A stretch of DNA of 64,000 nt, taken from Collinsella sp. UBA6357. Its GTDB lineage: Bacteria; Actinomycetota; Coriobacteriia; Coriobacteriales; Coriobacteriaceae. The stretch spans positions 43,127 through 107,126 of the forward strand of contig DJRP01000016.1 of NCBI GenBank assembly GCA_002437815.1. Reading direction: 5' to 3'. Of this stretch, positions 8,668-17,061 are shown piece by piece. Every line of letters begins with the position of its first letter. Positions within the stretch are counted from its first letter, which is position 1. The translations under genes were made by a program, and so were the position numbers. A model generated the notes under the pieces. It was not told the DNA's origin, searched no databases, and saw nothing but the letters and a program-made list of their open reading frames with translations.

Positions 8668-10281
8668 CTACAGGTTATACAGGCCGGTGAACTTGTCCTC
8701 GAGGTAGCTGCAGTAATAGCGTGCGTTGAAAGGCTGACCGCAGGCGTTCTCGATGAGCTCCGGCGCATCCTTGGCGTGACCCCACTGCCAGATGTGTTCG
8801 GCAAGCCAGGTCCGAACGGGTGTCAAATCGCCGTTAGCGCAAGCGCCGTTAAGGTCTACGCCGTCACGGCACATGGCTGGTACGAACATGGCATCGTAGG
8901 CACTGCCGAGCGCGTAGGTGGGAAAGTATCCAAACGATCCGCCGCTCCAATGCGTGTCCTGCAGACAGCCGCGGGAGTCGTCGGGAACCTCGACACCTAG
9001 ATATTCCCTCATGAATTTCGCCCATAGCGTGGGAACATCCTTAGCGCTTGCCTCGCCGGCAAACAGGAGCCGCTCGATCTCGTAGCGCACCATGATGTGG
9101 AGTGGGTAGGTGAGCTCGTCGGCTTCGGTGCGAATGAGTGAAGGCCGAGCGATGTTGACGGCGCGGTAGAGCTCGTTCTCGTCTACGCCGCCATAGACTT
9201 CGGGCGCGTGATCGCGCAGCACATGCAGCAGCGGCCCCATAAAGGCGCGGCTGCGACCCACGGTGTTTTCGAAGAAACGACTTTGACTTTCGTGGATGCC
9301 CATCGAGGTGCCGCCCGCAAGGCAGGTACGGGCATAGGCAGGGTTGACGCCAAGCTCGTAGGCGGCATGTCCGGCCTCGTGGATAATACTGTAGACGTTG
9401 GAGATGCAATCGTTTTCGTAGATGTGCGTGGCGATGCGTGCGTCGCCGGTGGCGAAGCCCTCGCTAAAGGGATGCTCCGTAAAGGCCAACGTGGTGTCTG
9501 CCAGATTCAGGCCGACAAGTTCCATGAGGTCGAAACTCATGGCGCGCTGGGCGGTTTCTGGCACAGAGGCGTGCAGAAAATCGGCCCTCGGCTGCTCGCC
9601 GTGCTCGTTGATGGCAGCCACGAGCGGCACCACCGTTGCCTTGACCTCCTCGTAAAACGCGTCAAAGGTCTTAGTCGAAAGTCCTCGCTCATACTGGTCG
9701 AGCCAAACATCGTAGGGGTCGCGGGATGGGTCCATGAGCTTTGCTTGATGCTTGAGTTCGGTCACGATCTTGTCGACATAGGGTTCGAAACTCGCCCAAT
9801 CGTTTGAAGCCTTGGCTTTGTGCCAAACGGCGTCGGCTTCGCAAGTCAGACGGGTCCATGCTGCGGCCTCTTCGGTGGGGATGGCGCTCGCCTCGCGTTG
9901 ATCGCGGGCGAGCACCCGAATCTCGTCGAGCAGCTGCGGGTCATTGATCTTGTCGGTGACGAGCGCGTCATTTTGCAGCTGTGTCACCAATTCGACGGAC
10001 TTGTCTTTGGTGAGCAGCTTGTGATGTTCGCCAGCGAGCGCGCCCATGGCGTCCGCGCGAGCGGCGGCGCCGTTGGCGGGAGCCACGGTGGCGCCGTCGA
10101 ACTCGGCGATCTTGAGCAGATACTCGCGGGTCCAGAGCTTGTCTTCGAGTTTGCGGAGCTTCTTTACTGCCTTCTCGGTTTTCATGGCCTTGGTGGAGGA
10201 ACCGGGTTTGGCGAGTGTGATCTTGATACCCTTGCTCTTGTTCCGTGTCTTCGCGGCATCCTTCTTTTTTTCTTTGCCCAT
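8668..10281 (-). CDS. Thermostable carboxypeptidase 1, peptidase family M32
   Basis: 537 residues. A cytoplasmic zinc carboxypeptidase that trims C-terminal residues from peptides. The zinc motif is HEAGH in SIIHEAGHAAYELGVNP. GIHESQSRFFEN follows with the third zinc ligand Glu, and the family segments around WSGGSFGYFPTYALGSAYDA and IRTEADELTYPLHIMVRYE are present. The first ~30 residues are Lys-rich, an extension beyond the usual family start. I took the ATG at 10281; a TTG at 10314 is possible. It is a single - strand gene between an inverted-repeat element and the pheS T-box leader. Confidence 0.93.
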   Translation of the reverse strand: MGKEKKKDAAKTRNKSKGIKITLAKPGSSTKAMKTEKAVKKLRKLEDKLWTREYLLKIAEFDGATVAPANGAAARADAMGALAGEHHKLLTKDKSVELVTQLQNDALVTDKINDPQLLDEIRVLARDQREASAIPTEEAAAWTRLTCEADAVWHKAKASNDWASFEPYVDKIVTELKHQAKLMDPSRDPYDVWLDQYERGLSTKTFDAFYEEVKATVVPLVAAINEHGEQPRADFLHASVPETAQRAMSFDLMELVGLNLADTTLAFTEHPFSEGFATGDARIATHIYENDCISNVYSIIHEAGHAAYELGVNPAYARTCLAGGTSMGIHESQSRFFENTVGRSRAFMGPLLHVLRDHAPEVYGGVDENELYRAVNIARPSLIRTEADELTYPLHIMVRYEIERLLFAGEASAKDVPTLWAKFMREYLGVEVPDDSRGCLQDTHWSGGSFGYFPTYALGSAYDAMFVPAMCRDGVDLNGACANGDLTPVRTWLAEHIWQWGHAKDAPELIENACGQPFNARYYCSYLEDKFTGLYNL

Positions 10282-10415
10282 GGGTGATCCCAATCTCGCA
10301 TGCCGTCGGGTCAAGGGGCCAAACGGCGAACGTGCATGAACGTTTTTCTTGTACCCAATGAGCGGTGTCGCAGCGTGCGCATCCCCTTGATTTCTGTGCT
10401 ATCCTATAGCCCAAT

Positions 10416-10688
10416 GCGTTGACGGAGAGGGTTTTGTCCGCCGCGTCGCCGCTCAGAGAGGGAAGGTCAGGGGCTGCAAGCCTTCCTGCGGAGGCAAGGG
10501 CAGAACGTTCACTCCCGAGCAGCAACCTCAACGGGCGGGGATTAGCCGTCTCAGTAGGGAAGCCGTGAGCCTCGCGATAAGGGGCGCAGAGTGGGCACGG
10601 CGGGCCAAACATCCGCCGCGTCAAACAAGGTGGTACCGCGGAATCCAACCGTCCTTGGGCAAGTTTCGAGCCCGAGGACGGTTTTTTG
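10416..10688 (+). promoter_or_regulatory. T-box leader, phenylalanine-specific
   Basis: The T-box core AACAAGGTGGTACCGCGG (10624-10641) is unmistakable and is followed by a terminator. Upstream, a long structured region has GAGAGG-type segments and a stem with GGCTGCAAGCC. A candidate specifier UUC (10508-10510, in GTTCACTCC) fits phenylalanine. Uncharged tRNA-Phe binding would favour the antiterminator and switch on pheST. The exact 5' end is approximate. Confidence 0.93.
10649..10687 (+). terminator. T-box attenuator terminator
   Basis: CCGTCCTTGGGC pairs with GCCCGAGGACGG around a 9-base loop and is followed by TTTTTT. It lies just 3' of the T-box sequence, as expected for the off-state terminator of this leader. 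Confidence 0.9.
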
Positions 10689-10808
10689 TTGCCGAAAACG
10701 GGCGGCGACACGTGAGCATCGGCCCCACATGGGCGTGATGATCCTTGGGACCTTTCTCAACGGATCGTCCACGATGGGCTCGGGTCGCGCATAGAGGAAA
10801 GGGAAGAT

Positions 10809-11885
10809 ATGAGTCTGATTGACGATCTGGTCAAACTCGAGGAAGAGGCAAAGGAGCTCGTCGCGAGTGCCGACGATGCCGAGAAGCTCGAGGCCGCGCG
10901 CGTCGCGCTTCTCGGCCGCAAGGGCCGCATCACGGGCCTCATGCGCATGATGGGTAAGCTCGCCCCCGAAGACCGACCCGTGATGGGCAAACGCGCCAAC
11001 GAGATGCGCACCATGATCGAGGGCATGTTCGAGGAGCGTACGGCCGAGATGAAGGCCGCCGCCCTCAAGCACGCGCTCGAGCACGAGGCCGTCGATATCA
11101 CGCTGCCGGGCGTGCGCCCACAGATCGGTCACCAGCACCTGATCAAGCAGATCATCGAGGAGGCCGAGGATATCTTCTGCGGCATCGGCTACACCGTCGA
11201 GAGCGGCCCCATGGTCGATACCTCCTACTACAATTTCACCGCGCTCAACGCCCCCATGGATCATCCGAGCCGCTCGGCCCGCGACACGTTCTACGTGGTC
11301 GACAACAACCCCGGCAGCGTCGCGCATCCCGAGGCCCACGCCCACGGCGAGTCCGACGTGCTGCTGCGCACCCAGACCTCGGGCGTGCAGATCCACACCA
11401 TGGAGGCCCAAAAGCCGCCTATCTACATGATCTGCCCCGGTACCGTCTACCGTCCCGACACGGCTGACGCCTGCCATCTGCCGCAGTTCAACCAGATCGA
11501 GGGCCTGGTCGTCGACGAGGGCATTACCTTCGGTGACCTCAAAGGCACGCTCGACTACTTCGTCAAGTGCATGTTCGGCGAGGACCGCAAGACCCGCTAT
11601 CGCCCGCATTTCTTCCCGTTCACCGAGCCTTCCTGCGAGGTTGACGTGTCCTGCCATGTCTGCGGCGGCAAGGGCTGCAACTTCTGCAAGCACAGCGGTT
11701 GGATCGAGATCCTGGGCTGCGGCATGGTCGACCCCAACGTGCTCATCAACTGTGGCATCGACCCCGAGAAGTACTCCGGCTTCGCCTTCGGCATCGGCGC
11801 CGAGCGCGTCGCGGCCCTGCGCTACGACCTGCCCGACCTCAGAACTCTCATGACGGGCGATATGAGGTTCTTGAACCAATTCTAA
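10809..11885 (+). CDS. pheS: Phenylalanyl-tRNA synthetase alpha subunit
   Basis: 358 residues. Catalytic subunit of the class II alpha2-beta2 enzyme that charges tRNA-Phe. An N-terminal coiled-coil arm (about 1-85) contacts tRNA. The class II core follows, with motif 2 in FPFTEPSCEVDV and motif 3 in FGIGAERVAALRYDLPDLR. A Cys-rich insertion, CHVCGGKGCNFC, follows motif 2 and resembles a zinc-type knuckle. The gene begins after a T-box and is cotranscribed with pheT 45 bases on, so expression should follow tRNA-Phe charging. Confidence 0.97.
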   Translation: MSLIDDLVKLEEEAKELVASADDAEKLEAARVALLGRKGRITGLMRMMGKLAPEDRPVMGKRANEMRTMIEGMFEERTAEMKAAALKHALEHEAVDITLPGVRPQIGHQHLIKQIIEEAEDIFCGIGYTVESGPMVDTSYYNFTALNAPMDHPSRSARDTFYVVDNNPGSVAHPEAHAHGESDVLLRTQTSGVQIHTMEAQKPPIYMICPGTVYRPDTADACHLPQFNQIEGLVVDEGITFGDLKGTLDYFVKCMFGEDRKTRYRPHFFPFTEPSCEVDVSCHVCGGKGCNFCKHSGWIEILGCGMVDPNVLINCGIDPEKYSGFAFGIGAERVAALRYDLPDLRTLMTGDMRFLNQF

Positions 11886-11930
11886 ATCACCCGTTCTATC
11901 AGGAATTTCTTTCTCATAAGGAGTAATCAA

Positions 11931-14384
11931 GTGAGAGTTTCATACGACTGGCTCAAGACGATGATCGATCTTCCGGAGGATCCCAAGACCCTTTCGGACG
12001 AATATATCCGCACTGGCACCGAGGTTGAGGCCATCGACACGGTGGGCGAGTCCTTCGACCACGTGGTCACGGCCAAGGTGCTCACCAAGACCCCGCACCC
12101 CGATAGCGACCACATGTATGTGTGCTCCGTCGACGTGGGTGACAAGAACCTGGATGCCGACGGCAACCCCGCGCCGCTGCAGATCGTCTGCGGCGCTCAG
12201 AATTTTGAGGCCGGCGACCATATCGTCACGGCCATGATCGGCGCGGTGCTGCCCGGTGACGTCAAGATCAAGAAGAGCAAACTTCGCGGCGTCGTGTCCA
12301 TGGGCATGAACTGCTCCGCGCGTGAGCTCGGTCTCTCTGCCGACCATTCCGGCATCATGATCCTTCCCGCGGACACGCCGGTTGGTATGCCGTTCGCCGA
12401 GTACGTGGGCTCGAGCGACACCGTGCTCGATTGCGAGATCACGCCCAACCGCCCCGACTGCCTGTCGATGATCGGCATGGCGCGCGAGACCGGCGCCATC
12501 TTCGACCGCGACTTCCACGTCGAGCTGCCCCAGATCAAGGCCGAGACCGGCCGTTCCACGGCCGACGAGATCTCCGTCGAGATCGCCGACGAGGGCCTTT
12601 GCGACCGCTACGTCGCGCGCATCGTGCGCAACGTGAAGGTCGGCCCGTCGCCCGACTGGATGGTCAAGCGCCTGAACGCCCTGGGTGTGCGCCCGCATAA
12701 CAACATCGTCGACATCACCAACTACGTGATGATGCTCACCGGTCAGCCGTTGCATGCCTTCGACCTGTCGACCTTCGCCGAGCAGGAGGGCAAGCGTCGC
12801 GTGGTCGTGCGCGCTGCCCGCCAGGACGAGGAGTTCCAGACCCTCGACGGAGAACATCGCGCGCTCGACGCTGGCATGGGTCTTATCACCGACGGTAACC
12901 GCCCCGTGGCGCTTGCCGGCGTCATGGGCGGCATGGATTCCGAGATCGAGGACGATACCGTCGACGTTATGGTCGAGAGCGCCTGCTTCAACGCCGGCCG
13001 TACCTCGCACACGAGCCGCGATCTGTCGCTGATCTCCGACGCCTCGATCCGCTTCGAGCGTCAGGTCGATGAGACCGGTTGCGTGGACGTTGCCAACGTG
13101 ACGTGTGCGCTTATCGAGGAGCTCGCCGGTGGCGAGGTCGCGCCGGGCTATGTGGACGTGTACCCCACACCCAAGACCATCGAGCCCATCAAGCTGCGCC
13201 TGGCCCGCGTGCATGCCATCAGCGGTGCCGACATCGAGCCCGCATTCATCGAGCGTTCGCTCGCGCGTCTGGGCTGCACGGTGGAGCGCGATGGCGAGGA
13301 CTTCGTCGTGACGCCGCCGAGCTTCCGCCCCGATCTGCCGCGCGAGATCGACCTTATCGAGGAGGTTCTGCGCCTGTGGGGCATGGGCCGTGTGACTGCG
13401 ACGATCCCCGCCGCCAAGAACCACATCGGCGGTCTTACGCGCGAGCAGAAGCTCACCCGCAAAGTGGGCGAGATCCTGCGCGCCTGCGGCCTCAACGAGA
13501 CCACGACCTTCGGGTTTGCCGCTCCGGGCGATCTCGAGAAGATCAACATGTCCGCCGAGGGCCGCGGCTGCCCCGTCGTACTTATGAATCCGCTTGTGGC
13601 CGAGCAGACCGAGATGCGTCGCTCGCTGCTGCCGGGCCTTTTGCAATCCGTCGCCTATAACGAGGCACACGGCACCTCCAACGTGCATCTTTACGAGATC
13701 GGCAGCCTGTTCCACGGTCGTGAGAACGCGAGCCTGCCCAAGGAGACCAAGTCCGTTGCAGGTGTGCTCTCGGGTCAATGGGCCGAGCAGGCGTGGAATA
13801 TGAAGTACCGTCAGCTGCGTTTCTTCTTCGGCAAGGGCATTGTCGAGGAGCTGCTTGAGCAACTGCGCATCGAGAAGGTGCGTTTCCGTCCGGCCACGGG
13901 CGAGGCCTACGGCTTTTTGCAGCCCGGCCGCGCCGCTGAGGTCCTCTCAGGCGGCACCGTGCTCGGCTGGGTCGGCGAGATCCATCCCGAGGCCCGCGAG
14001 GCCATGGATATCGACCAGGTTGTCGTGGCGTTCGAGCTCGACCTCGACAAGCTCATCAAGGGCGCCCGCAACCAGGAAAACTACCACGAGTTCTCGCAGT
14101 TCCCGGCCGTCGAGCACGACCTCGCTATCATTGTCGACAATGCGGTGACCTGCGAGGATCTTGAGCGTCGCATCGCGAGCGCCGGCGGCAAACTGCTGCG
14201 CGACGTGCGTCTGTTCGACGTCTACCGCGACCCCGTGCGCATCGGCGTGGGCAAGAAGTCCATGGCGTTCGCGCTCACCTATCAGTCCGATGACCACACC
14301 CTCACTTCCGAAGAGGTCGAGAAGGCCCATCAGAAGGTCGTGACCAAGGTCTGTAAGGCGACCGGCGGCGAGGTCCGCGGGTAG
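11931..14384 (+). CDS. pheT: Phenylalanyl-tRNA synthetase beta subunit
   Basis: 817 residues. Editing and tRNA-binding partner of PheS. It has an N-terminal EMAP/tRNA-binding domain (about 40-155, with VVTAKVLTKTPHPDSDH), B3/B4 editing domain, B5 domain and a C-terminal anticodon-binding FDX-ACB domain (EFSQFPAVEHDLAIIV onward). Translation starts at GTG 11931, preceded by AAGGAG at a good distance. It is the second and last gene of the T-box-controlled operon. Confidence 0.97.
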   Translation: MRVSYDWLKTMIDLPEDPKTLSDEYIRTGTEVEAIDTVGESFDHVVTAKVLTKTPHPDSDHMYVCSVDVGDKNLDADGNPAPLQIVCGAQNFEAGDHIVTAMIGAVLPGDVKIKKSKLRGVVSMGMNCSARELGLSADHSGIMILPADTPVGMPFAEYVGSSDTVLDCEITPNRPDCLSMIGMARETGAIFDRDFHVELPQIKAETGRSTADEISVEIADEGLCDRYVARIVRNVKVGPSPDWMVKRLNALGVRPHNNIVDITNYVMMLTGQPLHAFDLSTFAEQEGKRRVVVRAARQDEEFQTLDGEHRALDAGMGLITDGNRPVALAGVMGGMDSEIEDDTVDVMVESACFNAGRTSHTSRDLSLISDASIRFERQVDETGCVDVANVTCALIEELAGGEVAPGYVDVYPTPKTIEPIKLRLARVHAISGADIEPAFIERSLARLGCTVERDGEDFVVTPPSFRPDLPREIDLIEEVLRLWGMGRVTATIPAAKNHIGGLTREQKLTRKVGEILRACGLNETTTFGFAAPGDLEKINMSAEGRGCPVVLMNPLVAEQTEMRRSLLPGLLQSVAYNEAHGTSNVHLYEIGSLFHGRENASLPKETKSVAGVLSGQWAEQAWNMKYRQLRFFFGKGIVEELLEQLRIEKVRFRPATGEAYGFLQPGRAAEVLSGGTVLGWVGEIHPEAREAMDIDQVVVAFELDLDKLIKGARNQENYHEFSQFPAVEHDLAIIVDNAVTCEDLERRIASAGGKLLRDVRLFDVYRDPVRIGVGKKSMAFALTYQSDDHTLTSEEVEKAHQKVVTKVCKATGGEVRG

Positions 14385-14497
14385 GATCTGTTCGTTCGGA
14401 GCCCGATCTCCTGTGATGCTCGCTGTGCTCTTCCTTGCCTTCGGCAAAGGACGCGCAGTCGAAATCGCCCATCGGGATCGGGTTCCTGCGCGCGGCG

Positions 14498-14531
14498 TAT
14501 ACTTTATCAAGCTCGAAATCGATCGAGCTTG
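14498..14531 (+). promoter_or_regulatory. Candidate -10 (TATACT) abutting a palindrome, upstream of the PLC-like gene
   Basis: TATACT at 14498-14503 is followed at 14508-14531 by CAAGCTCGA-6-TCGAGCTTG, a perfect 9 bp inverted repeat that would overlap the start of transcription. No good -35 is visible. It could be an operator or a transcript 5' hairpin. The rest of the 288-base gap 14385-14672 shows nothing I recognise. Confidence 0.35.
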
Positions 14532-14672
14532 CTTTCAAGCAGCATGTACGGGCTTTCAGGGTGCGTCAGATTGTCGTGAAAGAGGGGCGAAGCGCACGTT
14601 GGTGCGTGAGCGCCGATTGAACGGCAAAGCGGCGTACTTTGGAAGCCCGTCGGGATTTGGGGGTCTTAGGCA

Positions 14673-15521
14673 ATGCCGAGTTGGAATATACACATCGCCC
14701 ATACCGAGCAGTTGTTGGGACTCGACGGGGCCCTTGCCGAGGCAGTGCGCGACCGAAATGCCTTTTTACTCGGCAGTGTCGTGCCCGATATCTTTGTCGG
14801 CTATATGGTTCCCGGCATCGTCGACCCCATTCCATATCGCGTGACACATTTTGCCAAGCCGGAGCCTATTCCCAAACCGCGCGAGGAGGAGTTCTGGAAC
14901 ACGTATGTTGCTCCGCTCATGGTCGATGCGGGCACGGGTGCCCCCGCCGCGTCCACGTCGCTCAAGGAGGAGCGTGAGCGCCTCAACCGCGTGCACTATC
15001 CGCGCTTCTACGAGGATGCCGACCCGATCCCCGAACCGCCTGCCAGCGAGTTCTCCGTCGCTCCTGAGGATGTCGCCCAGTCCGTTCTCGATCTTACCTT
15101 GGGTGTATGGTCGCATCTTGTGGCCGATAACGTCTGGAACACGCGCGTCAACGAGTTTCTCGAAGCGCACGGCGGTAAGCCGAGCGAGGAATTTCGCATC
15201 AAGAAGCAGGGCGATTTCGACTGGTTTGGCAAAACACTCGGTATCGTTTCGGTGCCCCGCGCGACAGACCGCCTATATGCCGCTGCGGCGCGGTTTCCGC
15301 AGTATTCAATCCCCAAAGAGTATGTGCTTAAGACGATCGGCGTAATGCACGAGATTGTCCGAGAGAACGAGGGCGATTCACACCATCCGCCCTATCGCCT
15401 GCTTACCGAGGACTTCTTCGATGCAACAGCGCGCGAGGTCGTCGAACTTGCGGCGGCGGGTTTCGAGTGGCGTCTGGCTTCGCCCGATGCCCCGGCGACG
15501 CCGCTTATCGAAAGCCGCTAG
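14673..15521 (+). CDS. Zinc-dependent phospholipase C-like protein (PF00882-type)
   Basis: 282 residues. It begins MPSWNIHIAHTEQLL and continues GSVVPDIFVGYM, THFAKP and GVWSHLVADNVWNTR. This spaced His/Asp set resembles the zinc ligands of bacterial phospholipase C/S1-P1 nuclease relatives. There is no signal peptide, so the protein is probably cytoplasmic, and the substrate is unknown. Members of this group in gut Gram-positives are usually annotated only by the domain. It is transcribed alone and ends 18 bases before the convergent gene at 15540. Confidence 0.75.
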   Translation: MPSWNIHIAHTEQLLGLDGALAEAVRDRNAFLLGSVVPDIFVGYMVPGIVDPIPYRVTHFAKPEPIPKPREEEFWNTYVAPLMVDAGTGAPAASTSLKEERERLNRVHYPRFYEDADPIPEPPASEFSVAPEDVAQSVLDLTLGVWSHLVADNVWNTRVNEFLEAHGGKPSEEFRIKKQGDFDWFGKTLGIVSVPRATDRLYAAAARFPQYSIPKEYVLKTIGVMHEIVRENEGDSHHPPYRLLTEDFFDATAREVVELAAAGFEWRLASPDAPATPLIESR

Positions 15522-15539
15522 GGCGTTGGACAGGAGCCC

Positions 15540-16598
15540 TCACACTAGAAGATCGCTCCAATCGGTGAGGATATGACGGCGTAGATCGAGCTCAGCCGTA
15601 AGTTCATCGTTTGATTTGGGCTTGAATTCCAGTCCTACCTTTGTATGAATAAGCTTGGCGATGCTATTTGCGCTGGCTTGGCTTTCAATTTGCTTGTACG
15701 TGATTTGAACCACGTCATATCCCATGCTTGTGAGTGCCGTTGCGCGCTCCGCATCGGATAAAGCCGCCTGTTCTCTATCATGGACGGAGCGGCCCTGGCA
15801 TTCGATTACGAGCCCGAGACTGTCTGTGTTTGTTTCGATCAGGATATCCGCATAGGCGCAGGTGGCGTCATGAAGTTTTCTCGCGTCGCCGGTTAAGGGA
15901 ATTCGGGCGTTATTTTGAATCGGAATACCCCAACCGCCTTCGTTGCGAGGCATCGAGAGAAGCATCGAGGTTTGAACCTCGAAGGGCGATGCCGTGATGC
16001 CCGACATACGATCGATTGCCCAACGGAGACGCTTGATACCGCGCGTGCCAGCGGCCTTTGCTGCGAAATTCTTAAGCTCGGTTAAGTCGGTAAGGGGAGT
16101 GCGCTTCCACAGATCGGTAGGGGAGCCGGTGGTGCCGTTTACGCGCTCCCAGCCATCGTTTTTGTTAATAAGTTTGAGCCGAATCGCCTCGTCGAGTTGC
16201 GCTTGGGCACGCTCGCAGGGCCTGAACACGGCAAAGGTGCTGCAGTGCTCATAAGTTGCCATGAGGAGTTCATGCGGCTCTGCCATGGTCGCCAGATTGA
16301 GCAGGGTGAACTCGGGTGAAGCAACCTCGAATCCATGCTCCGTTTCCCGAAATGCCCCTGGGGGCGCTTCATGCGTCAGGAGGTGCGAGGTGAAGAGCTT
16401 TCGTGATCCGATTTGTTTGCGGGTCCGAACGATTCTGTGAAGTGGTTTATTGAATAGGTCGTCAATAATCGGGCTTCGTTGCAGTAATCTACATTTTGGA
16501 TCAGAAACGTCGGGCGTGATTGAAGGATAGAGTCCAAGAATTTGTGGCGGTATGCGGTAAAAATCAAAAGCAGTCTGTCCGCAGAGAGATAAATCCAT
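15540..16598 (-). CDS. Coriobacteriia-type orphan protein with DUF559/PD-(D/E)XK-like C-terminus
   Basis: 352 residues, not assigned to a characterised family. Residues ~70-150 (SHLLTHEAPPGAF, VASPEFTLLNLATM) resemble the AbiEi-like region of a family I associate with Coriobacteriia. Residues ~250-330 contain YADILIE and LVIECQGRSVHDRE, then GYDVVQITYKQI. That arrangement of Asp and E-x-Q fits a restriction-endonuclease-like (Vsr/DUF559) fold. There is no signal peptide or membrane helix. It is less GC-rich than its neighbours, stands alone and has no partner toxin gene next to it. The function is unknown. Confidence 0.6.
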   Translation of the reverse strand: MDLSLCGQTAFDFYRIPPQILGLYPSITPDVSDPKCRLLQRSPIIDDLFNKPLHRIVRTRKQIGSRKLFTSHLLTHEAPPGAFRETEHGFEVASPEFTLLNLATMAEPHELLMATYEHCSTFAVFRPCERAQAQLDEAIRLKLINKNDGWERVNGTTGSPTDLWKRTPLTDLTELKNFAAKAAGTRGIKRLRWAIDRMSGITASPFEVQTSMLLSMPRNEGGWGIPIQNNARIPLTGDARKLHDATCAYADILIETNTDSLGLVIECQGRSVHDREQAALSDAERATALTSMGYDVVQITYKQIESQASANSIAKLIHTKVGLEFKPKSNDELTAELDLRRHILTDWSDLLV

Positions 16599-16646
16599 AG
16601 AGACCTCCGAACTGAACGTAAAAATTGTTGAAAGTACCGACGTCAG

Positions 16647-16774
16647 TTCAGAAGTATGCGGTTTAATCTCAAAGGCTCGAGTAGACGCCGCTATTTGCTA
16701 AATATTATCAGGGGAAATGGCAACTTTGAACGGCTTGTACCTGGCTGGTTTAAATTAAACCGCATACTTCTGAA
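16647..16774. repeat. Terminal-inverted-repeat element (128 bp)
   Basis: Perfect 21 bp terminal inverted repeats, with AGAAGTATGCGGTTTAAT inside the left arm (16647-16667) and its complement at 16754-16774. They enclose 86 bp without a credible gene. It is AT-richer than its surroundings and lies upstream of the - strand orphan gene. The rest of the 463-base gap 16599-17061 holds only the pyk terminator. Confidence 0.75.
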
Positions 16775-16983
16775 ACTACTGGATTACTTCGAAGTGATAA
16801 ATCGTTTTGGCACGATCATCGCGAATGGGGTTTCGCCATCGGGTGGTTATCAGCGGTCCGCTATGTTGTGCGTGATCGTTGCAAGGAGATATTTTGCCGG
16901 TATTTGAGGTGCTACGGTTGCGTTAACCCCAGCTGTCTCGATAGCTTTCGGGATTCAGGGTGCGCTTTGCGGCCTCGCGAGAC

Positions 16984-17022
16984 AAAAAAGAGGACCGGAA
17001 GGCGAAGCCTTCCGGTCCTCTT
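16984..17022 (-). terminator. Rho-independent terminator of pyk
   Basis: Read on the - strand, AAGAGGACCGGAAGGC pairs perfectly with GCCTTCCGGTCCTCTT around a 3-base loop and is followed by TTTTTGTC. It lies 40 bases after the pyk stop codon. Confidence 0.95.
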
Positions 17023-17061
17023 GACGTTAACTCTGCGTTAGCTTACTAGGCGCAGGGTGGT

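Noticed and set aside
8626..9000. 124-residue + strand frame after the 209 bp element, with a GAGGAG-type site
   Set aside because: It is antisense to the M32 carboxypeptidase and its sequence is the complement of that gene's conserved 3' end.
10387..10410. TTGATT with TATCCT as a promoter for the T-box leader
   Set aside because: The spacing is only seven bases, too short for a sigma-70 promoter.
11940..13862. 640-residue - strand frame over pheT
   Set aside because: Antisense shadow of a certain gene in high-GC DNA.
16656..16907. 83-residue frame starting inside the 128 bp repeat
   Set aside because: It begins within the repeat arm, has no ribosome site and shows no protein-like pattern.
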